Assembly: GCA_021464415.1 (NCBI GenBank)
Contig: CM038466.1
Span: 53,942,550 to 54,006,549 of the forward strand
Length of the DNA: 64,000 bases
Reading direction: 5' to 3'
Source: Lonicera japonica
Lineage: Eukaryota > Streptophyta > Magnoliopsida > Dipsacales > Caprifoliaceae
In this document: positions 45,175 through 58,500 of the stretch, piece by piece
Layout of the letters: every line of letters starts with the position of its first letter
Numbering within the stretch: position 1 is the stretch's first letter
Program-made: the position numbers and the translations under genes
The notes under the pieces: model-generated
The model's input: the letters and a program-made list of their open reading frames with translations, nothing else
Told to the model about the DNA's origin: nothing
Databases searched by the model: none

Positions 45175-46950
45175 AAAAAGCTAACTCTTAATTTACATAA
45201 AAGGCAACGTCACATCTGATATCTTATCAAAAAATTTATAGTGGTCCTACGCAGACTTGGTTCATCTCCATTATTTTTCGGTCCATTTCCGTCCAATAAG
45301 GTTTAGTTTGAGAGCTAAATAAATGATTTTTTTCATGAAATTTAGTGGAGATGTTCTCCGCAAAATTTCATCTAAAGATTTAATCTAGAAGTGGGTGAGA
45401 TGATGATCTAAAATTTTAATTGTTGAATATAAATATAAGTATCAAAGTTTTACTATTCCCGATTCCGGTTTGAATTTCTTGAAGAAATTTTGTGGAAATG
45501 ATTTACTCATTATGAGGTTATCTCTATAAGCAGATGTCCTCCATTCTTCATTAATTTTGGTAAAAAAAAATCTTCTTCAACCATCAAAGAAAAGTTTTCC
45601 ATATCAAAATGGTACAAAGTAAGAAGATATATCAACACATGTCTAACTTATTTTGCAACTTCTTACAATAATTAACAATTTTTTTCCCATATAGTTATCA
45701 AACGGACTTTTAACCATCCAACTTAACCTCATTAAACAAAATTAAATCAAAAGAATAATGAAGAGCAGAAAAATATCCATCCTACACTTGGTGGGATAAT
45801 CTGATGTCTGAAGGGGATTGATAAGGTAGTGTACAGTATATGGTACTGTATCCGGCATGTGTTCAAATAATAATAATTATGCAACAATTGTTCACAAAAG
45901 GTAATGTGTCTTGATGGTAAGATTGTTAAATTTCTTTTAATTGGTTGTAGGATCAATTTTTTATTTAATCATATTTCTTAATATTAAATAATATAGTTAT
46001 TGGAAAGAGTGCCTTACACATTTCAAGTGAACACTAGCCGTAAGTTTTATTTTTTTGTGTGTTTATTATATAGAATAGATGGATATTAGACTTTCTTATC
46101 GATTTTCTATTTTACATAAATCATAATTTATTATTGTGATTGTTTTATATTTGTCTCGTTTCTTATTACATATATAGTTTTATTTTTTTAATAAAATATC
46201 GGCCTGTATTTGGCTTGCTACTTTTTAATTTCTTTCGTTTATATTTTAAACTTATCACTGTTTTGATGCATTATGTTTTTTCTTAAAGACACTTGTTTTT
46301 CTTTTTGTTACCTAACCAAACATTATATTTGTTTTTCAAACTTTTAACAAAATATTAATGGAAACAAAAATTAGATCCGGAATTTGGATATTCTAATTTT
46401 GAATTATGGACCACGGATATTTAAACCTAATTAATTTATTGTATTTGGATTGTAAAGGCACCTTAGATACACTACTTTATCCCAAATTGCTTGGAAAAAA
46501 AATTAGTGTCCAAAGTTTAAAACAAAACATTTTAGGACAAACTTATTACTAGAAAATTTATAGATACTTTTATTATATGTTTAAGTGTTCATTTGTTCTT
46601 TTATTTATTGTTTCTATTGGTATTTGATCATTTAGTAGTTACTCAATTCTAAAATCAAACTAGTAATTTCTCTCCTATAAAAAAGAAATGGTGGATGAAA
46701 TACAAAGTGTCAAAATAGTAAAATATATATATATATACTGCCAGAACTTTTGAAATCCAATCCTAAATTAAATACAAAATTGTTTGAGTCCGTCGAATTT
46801 TAACAAAATAAAATAAAAATATTTAATAGCTATACTACGTGAAATCATAATGGATGTGTAAGGCTTTATAGGATTTTGATTAATTCCCAAAACTTGATAG
46901 AATTTTGATTAATTCCCATATTTTTTGCATCACATAACTGCAATGCGTTT
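45175..46950 (+). repeat. Local duplication C, copy 1 (partner 49205-50130)
   Basis: Shared blocks in the same order as 49205-50130: 'aatttacataaaaggcaa', 'agtggtcctacgc', 'atagaatagatggatatta', 'cttatcgattttctatttt', 'ggatattcta', 'tagttactcaa' and 'atttctctc'. Copy 1 carries an extra about 700 bases (about 45260-46000) with a fold similar to the element at 23938. Noncoding. Confidence 0.7.
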
Positions 46951-47367
46951 GGTTAACTGGACTCTTTAAATTGCTGAAATTGGACCACTCCATTGCTAGA
47001 ATTGTAGTTTATCATACAAAAATATAAATAAAATAAAATTTATTATATTTTAACAATCCATAAATAAATTTATAGGTAAATCTTAAATATTAATAATTTA
47101 AATCTTCAACTACCTTACCTTTTTAGTTTCCTCCATTTTTTTATATATAATATTTATGAACCATACCATGATACGCCGACTTATTTTACTACATGTTTAA
47201 TAAACTTGATTTAAATAATCACATATAATAAACTTTTGAGGTTGCTCGAGATTGAACTACTTTTAAAGAAGAAAGTCATGAGAAACAACAATAAAATAAT
47301 CATTCAAATTACATTAGTTTATAATAAAATGTTAATTTGAGAAATTTTAAAAAATAAAATAAATAAA

Positions 47368-49204
47368 TGATAAACGCTTAATATTGTCATTCATTTGCTC
47401 ATTTTCGGAGTTGTTTGACGCGTTTATTTCTCTAAAACTACTCGGTTTGCCAACTTATTTCGTGATTAGTCTCGTAGCACTTTTGTATTTAACAATGCTT
47501 GAAAAGGCATATTTTTGTGTTTATTTTGGTGTCTTAAGATTTCAAGAAATATTGTATTTAATACAATATTGGAATTTTCCATGGACAAAAAGAATTCAAG
47601 ATAGTGGAATTTTTCATGGACAAAAAAGAATTCAAGAAAGTGGAAGTCTCCATGTGATTAAAGAGCATCCAAGAAAGAAAGTCTCCATGTCCATGTGATT
47701 AAAGAGCATCCAAGAAAGAAAGTCTCCATGTCCATGTGATTAAAGAAAGAAAGTGGAATTCTCCATGTGATTAAAGAGCATCCAAGAAAGTGGAATTCTC
47801 CACCAAAAATAAACAATAAAAATAAAAATAAAAAAATAAAAATAAAAAGCATTGTTTATTATTTTAGCATCCAACACAACTCTCCTATTTATAGTCTTCA
47901 TTGTTGTGTTGGAGAGTACACTTTTATTACTTCTCATTTCTCAATTTATAGAGAGCTTGTAATAGTTTTATTTTCTAGAGAGAAAAATGGAGTTCACTTT
48001 TATAATTCTTGTCTCTACATTTATTATGGAGTAAATTTCTTTGCTAAGGCTAAAAGATGAAGTTTGCAATGCATTAATTATGTAAGTTCAATTATCATTC
48101 CATTGTTAGTATTGTTAAATACTTTTTGAATCCTTCATCTTCTCCATTTTTTCAACCATTCATAAGCTAGTAAGATAATTTTCATATGATGATTTGACTT
48201 TGTATGCCTTGTATACATAGATTTCAAGCATTAATGAGAAAATGATACACTTGTGTATTTCTTACTAGCCTATGTCCATTCTTTCTTTGAATGAGATACT
48301 TTTCATTGCCAAGCATGATTAGTCTTTGAATATTCATAGAAACACCATAAATTTGATATTTTAATCTTTAAATACTTTAATGATATGTTGAGTGCTTTCT
48401 ACACTTTATGTGATTTTAAGACTCATCATCTTCTTAGTTAAAGTGTTGCCAAAGAGGATCTTTTAAATTTATGTCATAAACAACTTCATTAATCATTTTA
48501 AGGACTCAATTTGTATTTATCAAATAAGTCTATATAGGACGGTTTGACATCCACCTAGACTTCCCAATCTTAGACAAATGAAATATTATGATTTATCGAG
48601 CTAAACTCTTTGTAGTTGGCCATTTTCATAATCAAGTCATTTGCCTAGGGGAAACTAACAATGAGTTCTTAAATGCCTAGTTTAAATTTATGCCTTTTCT
48701 TTTTGTGTATTTTAAATTTGAATCTTGGTTGATATTATATGGGAATGGGTTGCACTTGCTTCACACCCTTTGTCACAAGATAAAAATGAGAGATACACTT
48801 GTGTTGATATTTGCTTACACCCTTTCTTTATATGGCATTTATATGGGAATGGGTTGCTTTTGCTCCACACCCTTTTGCTTAGAAATGGGTAAAATATTCA
48901 ACACTTAGGAATTGCATTGAGAACTTTGAATGAGATCGATTTTACTTAACTTTGCAAAACAAATGAATTCTATAATGCCTTAGCCTTTTCTCATCTATTA
49001 TTACATCATTTTAATTTTTATTGCAAGACTTTAAAATCAACAACTAAAATCAACCAATTAAATTCTCTTAACAAAACCTTGGACTCGTAATCACCACATC
49101 GTCTTTCCGACTATCCTTGTGGTTCGACACTTGGACTTACCAAGTATTATAACTTGACAACCTGCACTTGCGTACCTAAGCACGGAAGTATTTTCGGCGC
49201 GTCA
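47368..49204 (+). mobile_element. Solo gypsy LTR (1.84 kb) with target duplication ATAAA
   Basis: Starts TGATAAACGCTTAATATTG and ends TTCGGCGCGTCA (TG...CA), with ATAAA immediately before (47363-47367) and after (49205-49209). That makes this a solo LTR left by recombination between two LTRs. Near its end it has the 'tccttgtggttcgacac' segment typical of Athila/Tat-like LTRs. It contains a minisatellite at 47575-47800 built on 'gagcatccaagaaag' and 'tccatgtgattaaag' units, in the place where its relatives carry palindromes. It was inserted at the edge of duplication C copy 2. Confidence 0.9.
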
Positions 49205-50130
49205 ATAAATAACTCTCAATTTACATAAAAGGCAATGTCCCATCTTATATCTTATCAAATAAATCTCTTAGTGGTCCTACGCTTTACTTGGTAAGAGCGG
49301 TTTAGACATTTCGAATGAACACCGTAAACCCTTTTTCGTATTTATAATATAGAATAGATGGATACTAGACCTTCTTATCGATTTTCTATTTTGCATAAGC
49401 CATAATTTATTGTTGTGATTGTTTTTCCTTTTTGTTACCTAATCAAACTTTAGATTTACTTTTCAAACTTTTTAAAAAATATTAATGGAAACAACAATTA
49501 TATTAGATCCGGAATTTGGATATTCTAGTTTTGAATTTGGATATTCTACTTTTTGTTCTTTAATTTATTGTTCCTATTGCTATTTTATCATTTATTAGTT
49601 ACTCAACCCTAAAATCAAACTAGTAATTTCTCTCACAAATGCAACCGGGGTATATATAGTCATATAGAGAACATGGTGAATTATATGACAACCAAAAATA
49701 TCGAATATATATTTACGACTTATTTGTAAATTAAATATAGGTATTACATCATCGATTAAAAAAGAGAATGGTTCATAATTAATTTTTGCATTAGTTTTTT
49801 ATTTCTTGTTTCTCATTTTTATTCATACGTAATTACAATATCTAATAATTGTTAGAATACGAAATCTTGTTGTTCAAAAGGAAATGAATTTAACTATCAA
49901 TTTGAATTTAACGCCAAAAAAAAATGGTGGATAGAATACAAAGTGTCAAAATAGTTAAAAAAAATAAAATTGAATAAAGCGTCATAACCTTTTGAAGTCC
50001 ACTCCTAAATCACTTAAGCATCATTGAATATTAAAAAATACATAAAAAATTATCCAATAGTTATACTATGTGAGTATTTATTAATTCACTTGAAAATTTG
50101 CAATATTCTTCGTGGTTTTGATTAATTCCC
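49205..50130 (+). repeat. Local duplication C, copy 2
   Basis: Partner of 45175-46950, lacking its about 700-base insertion. It starts exactly at the target duplication of the solo LTR, so the LTR inserted at or within this copy. AT-rich, noncoding. Confidence 0.65.
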
Positions 50131-50184
50131 GACAAAGTGAACGCTTTTTCATAACAATAAGCTTTAACAGTAGAGAGATTGAAT

Positions 50185-50472
50185 AACTCAACTCATTCCT
50201 TTCCTTTATTTAGTAAGCACAAATTCCGGAAATACTTTCCCGACAGAGAAGAAAGTAGGGGTAAAACCATTCCTTTCAAAACCCGTGGGATTGATTTTCC
50301 CATGTGATTTCCGAGCTTTTATTACAAAAATTTTAGACAACAATACCCTTACCTAAATATTTTTTATGCTTTACCAAACATAAGAAAGGAAACTTGACAG
50401 AAAATTCTAGTTTCCCACCTCCATGGGAAAGACAAGGGAATTGATTTCCCTTCCGTGAACCAAACGAGGCCT
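50185..50472. mobile_element. Tourist-like MITE, left copy, one end missing
   Basis: Homologous to the adjacent 50473-50775 element ('acaaattccggaaa', 'gtgggattgattttcccatgtgatttcc', 'acaatacccttacctaaat'). It ends with ccgtgaaccaaacgaggcct. The expected start with the complementary TIR is not visible, so it is truncated on the left. Confidence 0.7.
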
Positions 50473-50775
50473 AAGGCCTCGTTTGGTTCACGGATTTTAC
50501 TACTTGGAAAATGAAAGTCGTTTATTTCCTTTATTTGGGAAGTACAAATTCCGGAAACACTTTCCTGGGAAAGGAGAAAGTAGGGGATAAAACTAATCCT
50601 CTTAAAACACATGGGATTGATTTTCCCATGTGATTTCCAAGCAGTTATTACAAAAAATTTAGACAATAATACCCTTACCTAAATACTTTCCATGCTTTAC
50701 CAAACACAAAAAAGGAAATTTGACAGGAAATTTAGTTTCCCACCTCTATGGGAAAGATCTTCCCTGAACCAAACG
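50473..50775. mobile_element. Tourist-like MITE, complete
   Basis: Begins aaggcctcgtttggttcacgg and ends cctgaaccaaacgagacctt, forming inverted ends. It is about 300 bases and noncoding. TAA/TTA at the borders fits a PIF/Harbinger-derived MITE. It sits directly against its truncated sister in a tandem arrangement. Confidence 0.75.
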
Positions 50776-51866
50776 AGACCTTAGAGTATACATTTAAAAT
50801 AACCTAGTCTAATATATATATATATATATCCTACTATCGTAAAATGTTCCTCTTTTGAACTAGAATGTGAAACGTGTCAAATGGAGGAATTTCTTCCATT
50901 AATACATAATTAATAGTTTTTTAATCTAATTCTATCTACTATTACTAAAGTAAAATAATACCCCTTTAAACATTAATGTTCTACGTGTCAAATGTAAATA
51001 TTTAACTTAATGTAAGGAATTAAATAAGTTCCTCCATTAATACATATTTAATACTTTTTTAATCTAATACTATCTATATACTATTATGGTATTATGGAGG
51101 AAGTTCCTCCATTAATTCTCCATTAATAAGTTATTTACAAAATAATAATAACATACTCTTTCTTCCATTCTTATCAATCTAGCCCATTAATCTTTTTCCA
51201 CATCCCATCAACTCTTATTTTCATGCATAGATACAAGTGCATTCTATCATACATGTATCTATTTACATTTATAGGGAAATGCTTTTCTTATCCATAAATC
51301 TTACCACCTATTCTTACCGGGTGCATTAAATGGATTGTACATTTGTTGTATATTGTGAAGGTACAACCCATTCAATGCACCCGTTAATAATATGTGGAAA
51401 GATTTGTAGGTAAGTGTAGAATTGCTCTATTATAGGAGGAAGTGCATTAAATTTAGTGTTATGATTTAATTAGAATAGCTTTAATTAGTGTTAATGTTTG
51501 CACACTCCTTTTTGGCCCCTATGCAAGTTTTGTGATTATTTAATAATAATCGGAAATCATGCATGTCTCTTTCTCTTCTCCAAGTTCACCATCATTAACT
51601 AAAAATTAATCGTGAAGAAACTATATGGTCTTTTTGTTCATTCCCTTTAATTTAATCGTATAAATGACTCTTGCAATTCTCCACTATCTATATCTATATA
51701 TATACATTAATGATATTAAGTTCTATTTAATTTTTGTAAACATCAATTGTAACTCTTGATTTTTGTATCATTAAGATTCTCTCTCCCTCGCTATAAATAT
51801 ACATACTACGTAATGCTTTACATTGATCTTTCATTCAAGCTAGCAAAATTATACGTTAATTCCGTA

Positions 51867-51903
<37 letters not shown>

Positions 51904-52275
51904 ACTCTCTTTTAATCTTTAGATCGATAAAGTATACATGATTTGTGTAAAACTTCTAATTCTTTTTCTTTTCGTTGCAGCCCATTAGTTAGTATAGCAG
52001 ATCAAGTGACAAATAACTTAATTTAGATCATTCAACTGTCATTAAGATCGAACATCGATAGGTCGTCTTTTTAGTGTGACATTTTTAACTTGAGATAGCC
52101 AAGTCTTAATAATGTTGTCTTTGTAATGAATTAAATGGTTTATGTGACTTTGTAGGTACGTACCTTTATAAAAAACTCTTTTTAACATTATTAATTATAC
52201 GTAAAAAATATCTAGTTGTTTCAGATAATTCAATGCAATGCCTCAACATACTGCATTTCCTTAATTTAAAAATTC
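50776..52275. other. Gene-free stretch with repeated short blocks and microsatellites
   Basis: Blocks such as 'gttcctccattaatacata' and 'ttttttaatctaa' recur between 50880 and 51130. A (TA)n run lies at 50814-50828 and a (TC)n run of about 28 bases at 51870-51897. No gene seen. The 5' part could belong to a Helitron or other noncoding element, but no diagnostic end was found. Confidence 0.4.
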
Positions 52276-52855
52276 TTTAGTAGTTGTGTTGTCCCCAACT
52301 TCTTCATCAAATTGTTTACACTGAGGTTCAATTATATGGATTTCTTATTTTCTTTACATGTTAAATTTTCATTCCTATGTACTGCATGTTGATTCCTGTA
52401 GTTTCAATTAAAAATTGATTTTTTTAATTGTCAAATTAAACGCAATTAATATGACATGTAAAAGTTTTAAGAAATTTGACAACATTTACTTTTGATTGGC
52501 ATGCTTGGAAATTTTTTGTTATGTTTTGTGTTCGTCCATATAAGCCTTAATTGAGAAGTGGAATTTTTAGTAGTTGTGTTGTCCCCAACTTCTTCATCAA
52601 ATTGTTTACACTGAGGTTCAATTATATGGATTTCTTATTTTCTTTACATGTTAAATTTTCATTCCTATGTACTGCATGTTGATTCCTGTAGTTTCAATTA
52701 AAAATTGATTTTTTTAATTGTCAAATTAAACGCAATTAATATGACATGTAAAAGTTTTAAGAAATTTGACAACATTTACTTTTGATTGGCATGCTTGGAA
52801 ATTTTTTGTTATGTTTTGTGTTCGTCCATATAAGCCTTAATTGAGAAGTGGAATT
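52276..52855. repeat. Perfect 290-bp tandem duplication
   Basis: 52276-52565 and 52566-52855 appear identical (unit starting tttagtagttgtgttgtccc). They are directly adjacent with no spacer. Noncoding. It is recent, or an assembly duplication. Confidence 0.9.
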
Positions 52856-53860
52856 TTAAAGAAAGAAAAATATAATATCACTCCATGATTATGCTTTCGA
52901 ATCCAATATTTTCATTTTAAAATGTGTGGGTTACGAACTAGACGCATCCATTTAATTGCCGCAATAATTCCCTTTTCCTATATTCGTTGAATCCATTTGG
53001 TTTCTTTCTCCAAAGCATCCATTTATTGCTTTCGTTTTCCAATTAAATTTCAATGAATTCTTTCATACGTTCATTCATTTCCCCTTCTATATTTCATACG
53101 TTCTTCTTCTCTTTTATGCTAGGCTTCACTTATCAATTTCATCCATCAGCTAGACCTCTACTCTACCATCCATTCCCACAAACTTTTGGCCTTCCATTAT
53201 TTAGTCAACAATGAGGGAAGGCGCACTAGAGAATTTTTTTCTAGCTTTGTTGCAATCAATTCCCTCAAGGCATTACTTCTTCATTTTTTCCTCTATGTTG
53301 TGCTTATGGCTTTTTGACTTATGATTTCCATTAGTGTATTGGGATTTATAGAACAAACAGAAGGTACTAGAGAATTTGTTCTTGAGTCCCCTCTTCTATG
53401 TTGTACTTAAGTTTTCTAGATCTCTGATTTTCATTGTTATCTTTGGTAGCTCAAAAAAAATGTCTAGAATTTACTTCTTGCTTTGTTTATGGCAAAAGTA
53501 TCTGTGAGATTCCGCAAACACAGCCCCCCCAGGTCTTAACCTTTAGTTGAGGGCCTAGAACATCATAACGGATTCATTTATTCCATTTGCTTCAATAAAA
53601 TGATATATTACATATGGTTTCCTTAAATTCTATTCTAAATGCAGAAGGGTTCGTTCAAAGTCGCTAGTACGTTTTACGAGAAAGCGAACAAGAGATTTGT
53701 AAAATGGGTAAATGTGAGAATCCGGGCCTCCGACCCGTAATCTTTTTCTCGTTTGTTTTGAAAGAAAACGTATTTTATAGAGTTGTCTATTTGTTTTACA
53801 AAAAAATAAACAAAAGATTGCATAAAAGATAATTCGTGAACAAACTATCTTTTATACGTT
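52856..53860. other. Gene-free stretch
   Basis: T/C-rich low-complexity DNA around 52980-53460, then sequence with two 'aaagcgaacaagagatttgtaaaa / aaataaacaaaagattgcataaaa'-like blocks. No gene is supported. It may be the outer part of the LTR-like region that follows. Confidence 0.35.
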
Positions 53861-54510
53861 TGAAACCAGAGAATTGATTGATAACTTGTTTTGTTAGGGT
53901 TCAGGAACTGCGTTACAAATTGGGAAGGTGTTAGGTTCGGTCACTTAATGAACCATGTATTTAATTCCTATTTTAGATATCTTGCAAATAGTTTGAATAG
54001 TTTTCAAAATAGTCCTTTTAGATAAATTCGGTTTAAAATAGCATTTATGAAATCATACTCGAGCTTTGCGAGCGCCTACGTATTCATTCATAGAATGAAA
54101 TCAGAGTCTCGTAGTTTCACTTGTTTGAAAACTATTTTATGTTTATTTGTTTTGAAAACATGTCAAAACGGATTTTAGTTTTCTTGTAAAACTTAGAAAA
54201 GACTGATTTCGATAGCAGTGAACTTCTTTGCAAGTTATCTAATTTTCAAGATTAAAACTCATATTTAAATTGATAATTGAAACTAGAAGAGTTGTAGAAA
54301 GACGTACCTGATGCGCTTGATGAAGACTGCTTGCTTGTCTTTCTCTCTCCAGAATTTTCTCTTTAGAATTTTATCTCTCTAACTTTCTCTCTCTCTAATG
54401 ACCTAGATAAAGTTTCCCCTTTCTAAAATTCACTTGAGTGTTGATGATCTCAAATGAGACCCTAAGGGTCCTGTTTATAGAGAAATTTTTGCCAAAAAAT
54501 ACTTCAAAAG

Positions 54511-54675
54511 GGGTTAGCTGCAGGGGGTGCGGCTGGGACCTGCGGCTGGGGCCTACAGTTAGAGCGTGCGGCTAGAGCATGCAAAAAAGGGGTGCGGTTA
54601 GCACCTGCGGGTATAGGGTGCGGTTGGAAGCCAACCGTACGGCTAGGAGGTAACCACATGGTTAGGAGCCGCGCA
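54511..54675. repeat. GC-rich minisatellite, about 12-base unit
   Basis: Repeats of gtgcggctggga-like units (gtgcggct, ctgcggct, gtgcggtt, ctgcgggt, gtacggct) with variable spacers. The stretch is far richer in GC than its neighbourhood. Confidence 0.75.
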
Positions 54676-54679
54676 GTAC

Positions 54680-54970
54680 TAGTTGACTGATTCGGAAGCT
54701 CATTAGACTGATCTGGAAGCATGAAAGACCGATCTGTGATGGTAAAAGACCGATCGGTCTTTATCATTTTCTTACTGTTCTCTGAAGACGGATCAAGGTT
54801 TATTGAAAATCGATTGGGTAGCTTTGAAGACCGATTAGGAAGCTATGATGAACGATTCATGCTACTCAAAGACCGATCAGTCTCTGAGTAATTCATATAG
54901 CTTTTTCTGAAGACCAATTGAAGTGGGTTGAAGACTGATTGGATGCTCTAAAACACCGACCAGTCTTGGT
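54680..54970. repeat. Degenerate array of GACCGATCGGTC-type palindromes
   Basis: Around ten copies of gaagaccgatt/gatcggtc-like motifs. The clearest is the perfect 18-base palindrome AAAGACCGATCGGTCTTT at 54745-54762. Spacing is 25-40 bases. Function unknown. Confidence 0.65.
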
Positions 54971-55597
54971 AAGCAGAGTGGCAACATTGCATGACGGATT
55001 TCGAACGGATCATTTTAACGAATTCAGAACTCAACATGTACTTGACATACTTGATTATTGCACTCAAGACTCGATGTGTATGTGGCATGTTTAATTCATT
55101 ACGAGAGTTGTGGATTGGGGTGTTCACAATAAAGCCTATATGTGAACCCTATCCTTTCACAATGATCTATGAAATCGGGATTCTATAGGGTTCGAAAACT
55201 ATGTTACCGTTTGAGAAGGTGTTAAGCACTTATTCTGCTTTTTCGGTCTGTAATGGTCCTATATGTTTATTCTATGTTGAAGAATTAAGATGCTTTTATT
55301 GATAGTCTATTTCTATTTATAAAATTTGATACCTTTAGGGAAAAACAGGAAAAGAGGAGTAAAAATCTTGTATTCCGTAATCCGATATTTAGGATGTTAA
55401 TTAAAAATGAAAGTTTGACGATTTTTAAAAATTGTAAGATCAATTTGATATCAAAATATCTTGTTTAGTTATTTTAGAAAAAGATTGGATTCTATCGGAA
55501 CCGATTTGATATGGAATTCGAACTCTTGAAAGAAGGTATACCGGATATATTACAGTATATATAAAAGACAAAATCTATCTGAGTTTAATTCGTAAGT

Positions 55598-58500
55598 TGA
55601 TGGGGTGCTATCTTCGTCGCTAAAAATAGCTTAATCAAAAACCCTTATGTACCTACAAAATATATTAGTAATGTAGATAGTAGCAGTAAGGGGTCAAATC
55701 CACGGGAGTTGTTTAGAATCAATGAAAACAAAATTGAGAAAATAATAGATTTAGAATAAAAACCCATTTTTTTGCTTTGAGAAATGCTTAATTTTCTTAA
55801 GAATAATTTTAATACTAGTAAAATGAAATAAAAGTGGAGAAAGTGGTTTTAAATAAATAAAGTGTAAGGATTTCAAAGGTTAAGAATCCACCACCAAATT
55901 ATCAATGGATATAGAATGATATATTATTGCACATATATACCCAAAATAAATTCTACACTAGTTTGATTAAATGGAATCACCTATGGTATGTAGAGTGAAC
56001 CCAAAAGCTAACCAAATAGTATATGACAATTTATTTGTTTATAAGAAATTTTTTCATTCAAGATCTATATTTTCTTCTTTTAGAAATAATAATAATATGA
56101 GGTTGTCACTCACTCACATTAACACTCAAGAACCAAAAGATAAATTTGAAAAATAAAATGAACTTAAGAAAATCCTATGGTATGTAGCTCGTCTCTTAAG
56201 TCAAATATAAAAACCAAAATGGGATCACCTATAGTATGTAGAGTAATCCAAAGATCTTATTTAAGAAATGATAAACGCATAATATTGTCATGTCTAAGCT
56301 CCTTCCCGGAGTCGCTTGACGCGTTTGTTGCTTTAATTCTGCCTAATTATCCACTTATCTCGAGATTAGTGCCTTAGCGAGTTTTGTATCTAACATGGCC
56401 CAAGTTGGTGTGTATTTTGTAGTATTCCATGTGTTTGTAGGATTGGAGTACAATGGTGTTGCATAGATTGATCAAGAGTGAGCTCGGAGGCTTGCAAAGT
56501 GCTGAGTGAACAAGTTCCAGACCCATGATTGATCATGGGCAAAGCCATGATCGATCATGGCTTGCAAAATTTCTGGCAGAACACTTCCATGATCGATCAT
56601 GGGCAAAGCCATGATCGATCATGGCCCCGCGAGTGCACCAACTATCTTTTGCTTTTAGCCTTATTTTGGGGAAACTTGTTCCTAGATATTTTCCCTTGGA
56701 TAGTTTATTAATTTAAGTACTCCTTTAGCTATTGTTTAGTCGAGGAGATAGAATATAGATCATTATCTAGTTTTACACATTTACAAGTTCTAGAGAGAAG
56801 GGAGAGCTCTTGTTCATTGTTCTTCATTTTTCCTTGTAAGTGTTTTAATTTGTAAGAATGATTTATTCATCTATAATATTTGTTTTTGCATCTATTATGG
56901 AGTAGTCTATTACTAAGGTTACGGAGGTGAATCGCGATATAATTTTTGGTAATTAATGGCTCAATCCATATTTAAAGTTTGATAAATATTTGTGAATCTT
57001 CTTCTTCTTCATCATATCTTCCATTATTTCATGCTTTCTAGGTATTTTCATATTAAGTCAAGACTTCATATGCCTTGTATATTTAGTTCTTGGAAGATAA
57101 TGAACTTACAACATATTTATATGGTTCTAGAAAGCTTGTAGCCTTTTTCCCCCATTCATGGAGTTTTTGTCCTTTTTGTAGAAATTATAAATAGTTCATA
57201 AAACTCCATAGATGAATTATAAATTTGTTTAGCTTATCTTTGATTCATTTATTGATATATTGAGTGCTTCTTACACTTTATGTGATATTTAGACTCTTTA
57301 TTTTCTACCATAAGAGATAAATGATGAAATGACAAATTTATACCATAAACTTCATTCCGTTTCATTGTTAGGATTCACTTTATAATTTTCATTCTTTAAA
57401 TCATGAGATTGCATACACCTGCTTTATGTTAAATCTTTTTATGATGAGTTTGTCATATCTATCTCGGATTAGCTTCATCGGGAATGGGTTGCCTTGCTTC
57501 ACACCCGTAGCTAAGAGATAGGAACGATAACCTCGTTTTTGGTGGAATGTTGTTTGTTTCTCTCTTGATATAGCTTCAATCCGGGAATGAGGCGCCTAGC
57601 GTCGCACCCTTTGCTATTGAGAGATACATCAACATTCCCCTTATCTTGAGAAACCTTGTGTTGAAATCTTTGTATGAGCTATCGATCACCGTCTCTTAAA
57701 TCGTAACTAACCTCCACCTACCTTAGTGCTTTCTTATTAATTTTCGCATCTATTTTACATTTCCGCTGTTCTACAACAAATCCAACTCACACAAAATCTG
57801 AAAACCACTTAATCCGTAATCCATTCCATTCCTTTTCACTTATCCCTGTGGTTCGACACTCGAACTTCCGAGTCTATATTACAACTTAACGTGCCTGCAC
57901 TTGGGCTCTATCAAAGCGCGTTATTTAAGTTGCGTCAAGAAAAAAAAATGAGTATATTTATGCAATATTATAAAATTCTAAATCACAAATAAAAATGGGG
58001 CTTCATCTCTCCCCTAGAAAGGGAGATTAGCCTTCCATAAAGATAGAAGAACAAAACAAATAATAAAATAGCTCCTTAAATATTTTCAAATATGTGAGTA
58101 AGGTGATACAAGAATTTCTCTCAACACTCTACAATTTTCTCTTCTTTACCAAATGAAACAATAATACAAGGAGAAGAAAAATATGTAACACTCAAATTTT
58201 TTCTCTCTCTACAACAAGCTCTCCTTTTTCCAAAAATAACTCTCTCCTTCTTGGCCAACTATGAATGAATATATGTGAGAAAATGGAAGAGAAGTCTACT
58301 AATGGAAGTAGACAATAGGGTGAGGGGGATAGAGTGTGTAAGAGAAAATGGTAGAAATTGTCTAAGGAGTGGAGTGTTGGGTTAGGAGTTGAGTGTTGGT
58401 ACTTAGAAGAGAGTTTAAAATATGAGAATGGGCCCCACACACTTTTGGAATATTTTCTCTTTTTTTCTTTTGCTGTAGTAATTTTGCAATGAAATTTTGG

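Larger units (their letters stand above)
53870..55260 (+). mobile_element. LTR-like repeat region with palindromes and a GC-rich minisatellite
   Basis: Bordered by two similar blocks ('agggttcaggaactgcgttac...gggaaggtgttagg' at 53898 and 'agggttcgaaaactatgttacc...gagaaggtgttaag' at 55187). These resemble the ends of large plant gypsy LTRs. Between them lie the GC-rich minisatellite (54511-54675) and a degenerate series of gaccgat/gatcggtc motifs (54680-54970). No TG...CA ends or target duplication could be fixed. Confidence 0.35.

Noticed and set aside
50364..50666. 100-codon frame
   Set aside because: Spans the junction of two MITE copies; noncoding.
50810..51720. Helitron
   Set aside because: Repeated AT-rich blocks suggested it, but neither a 5' TC end nor a 3' hairpin with CTRR was identified.
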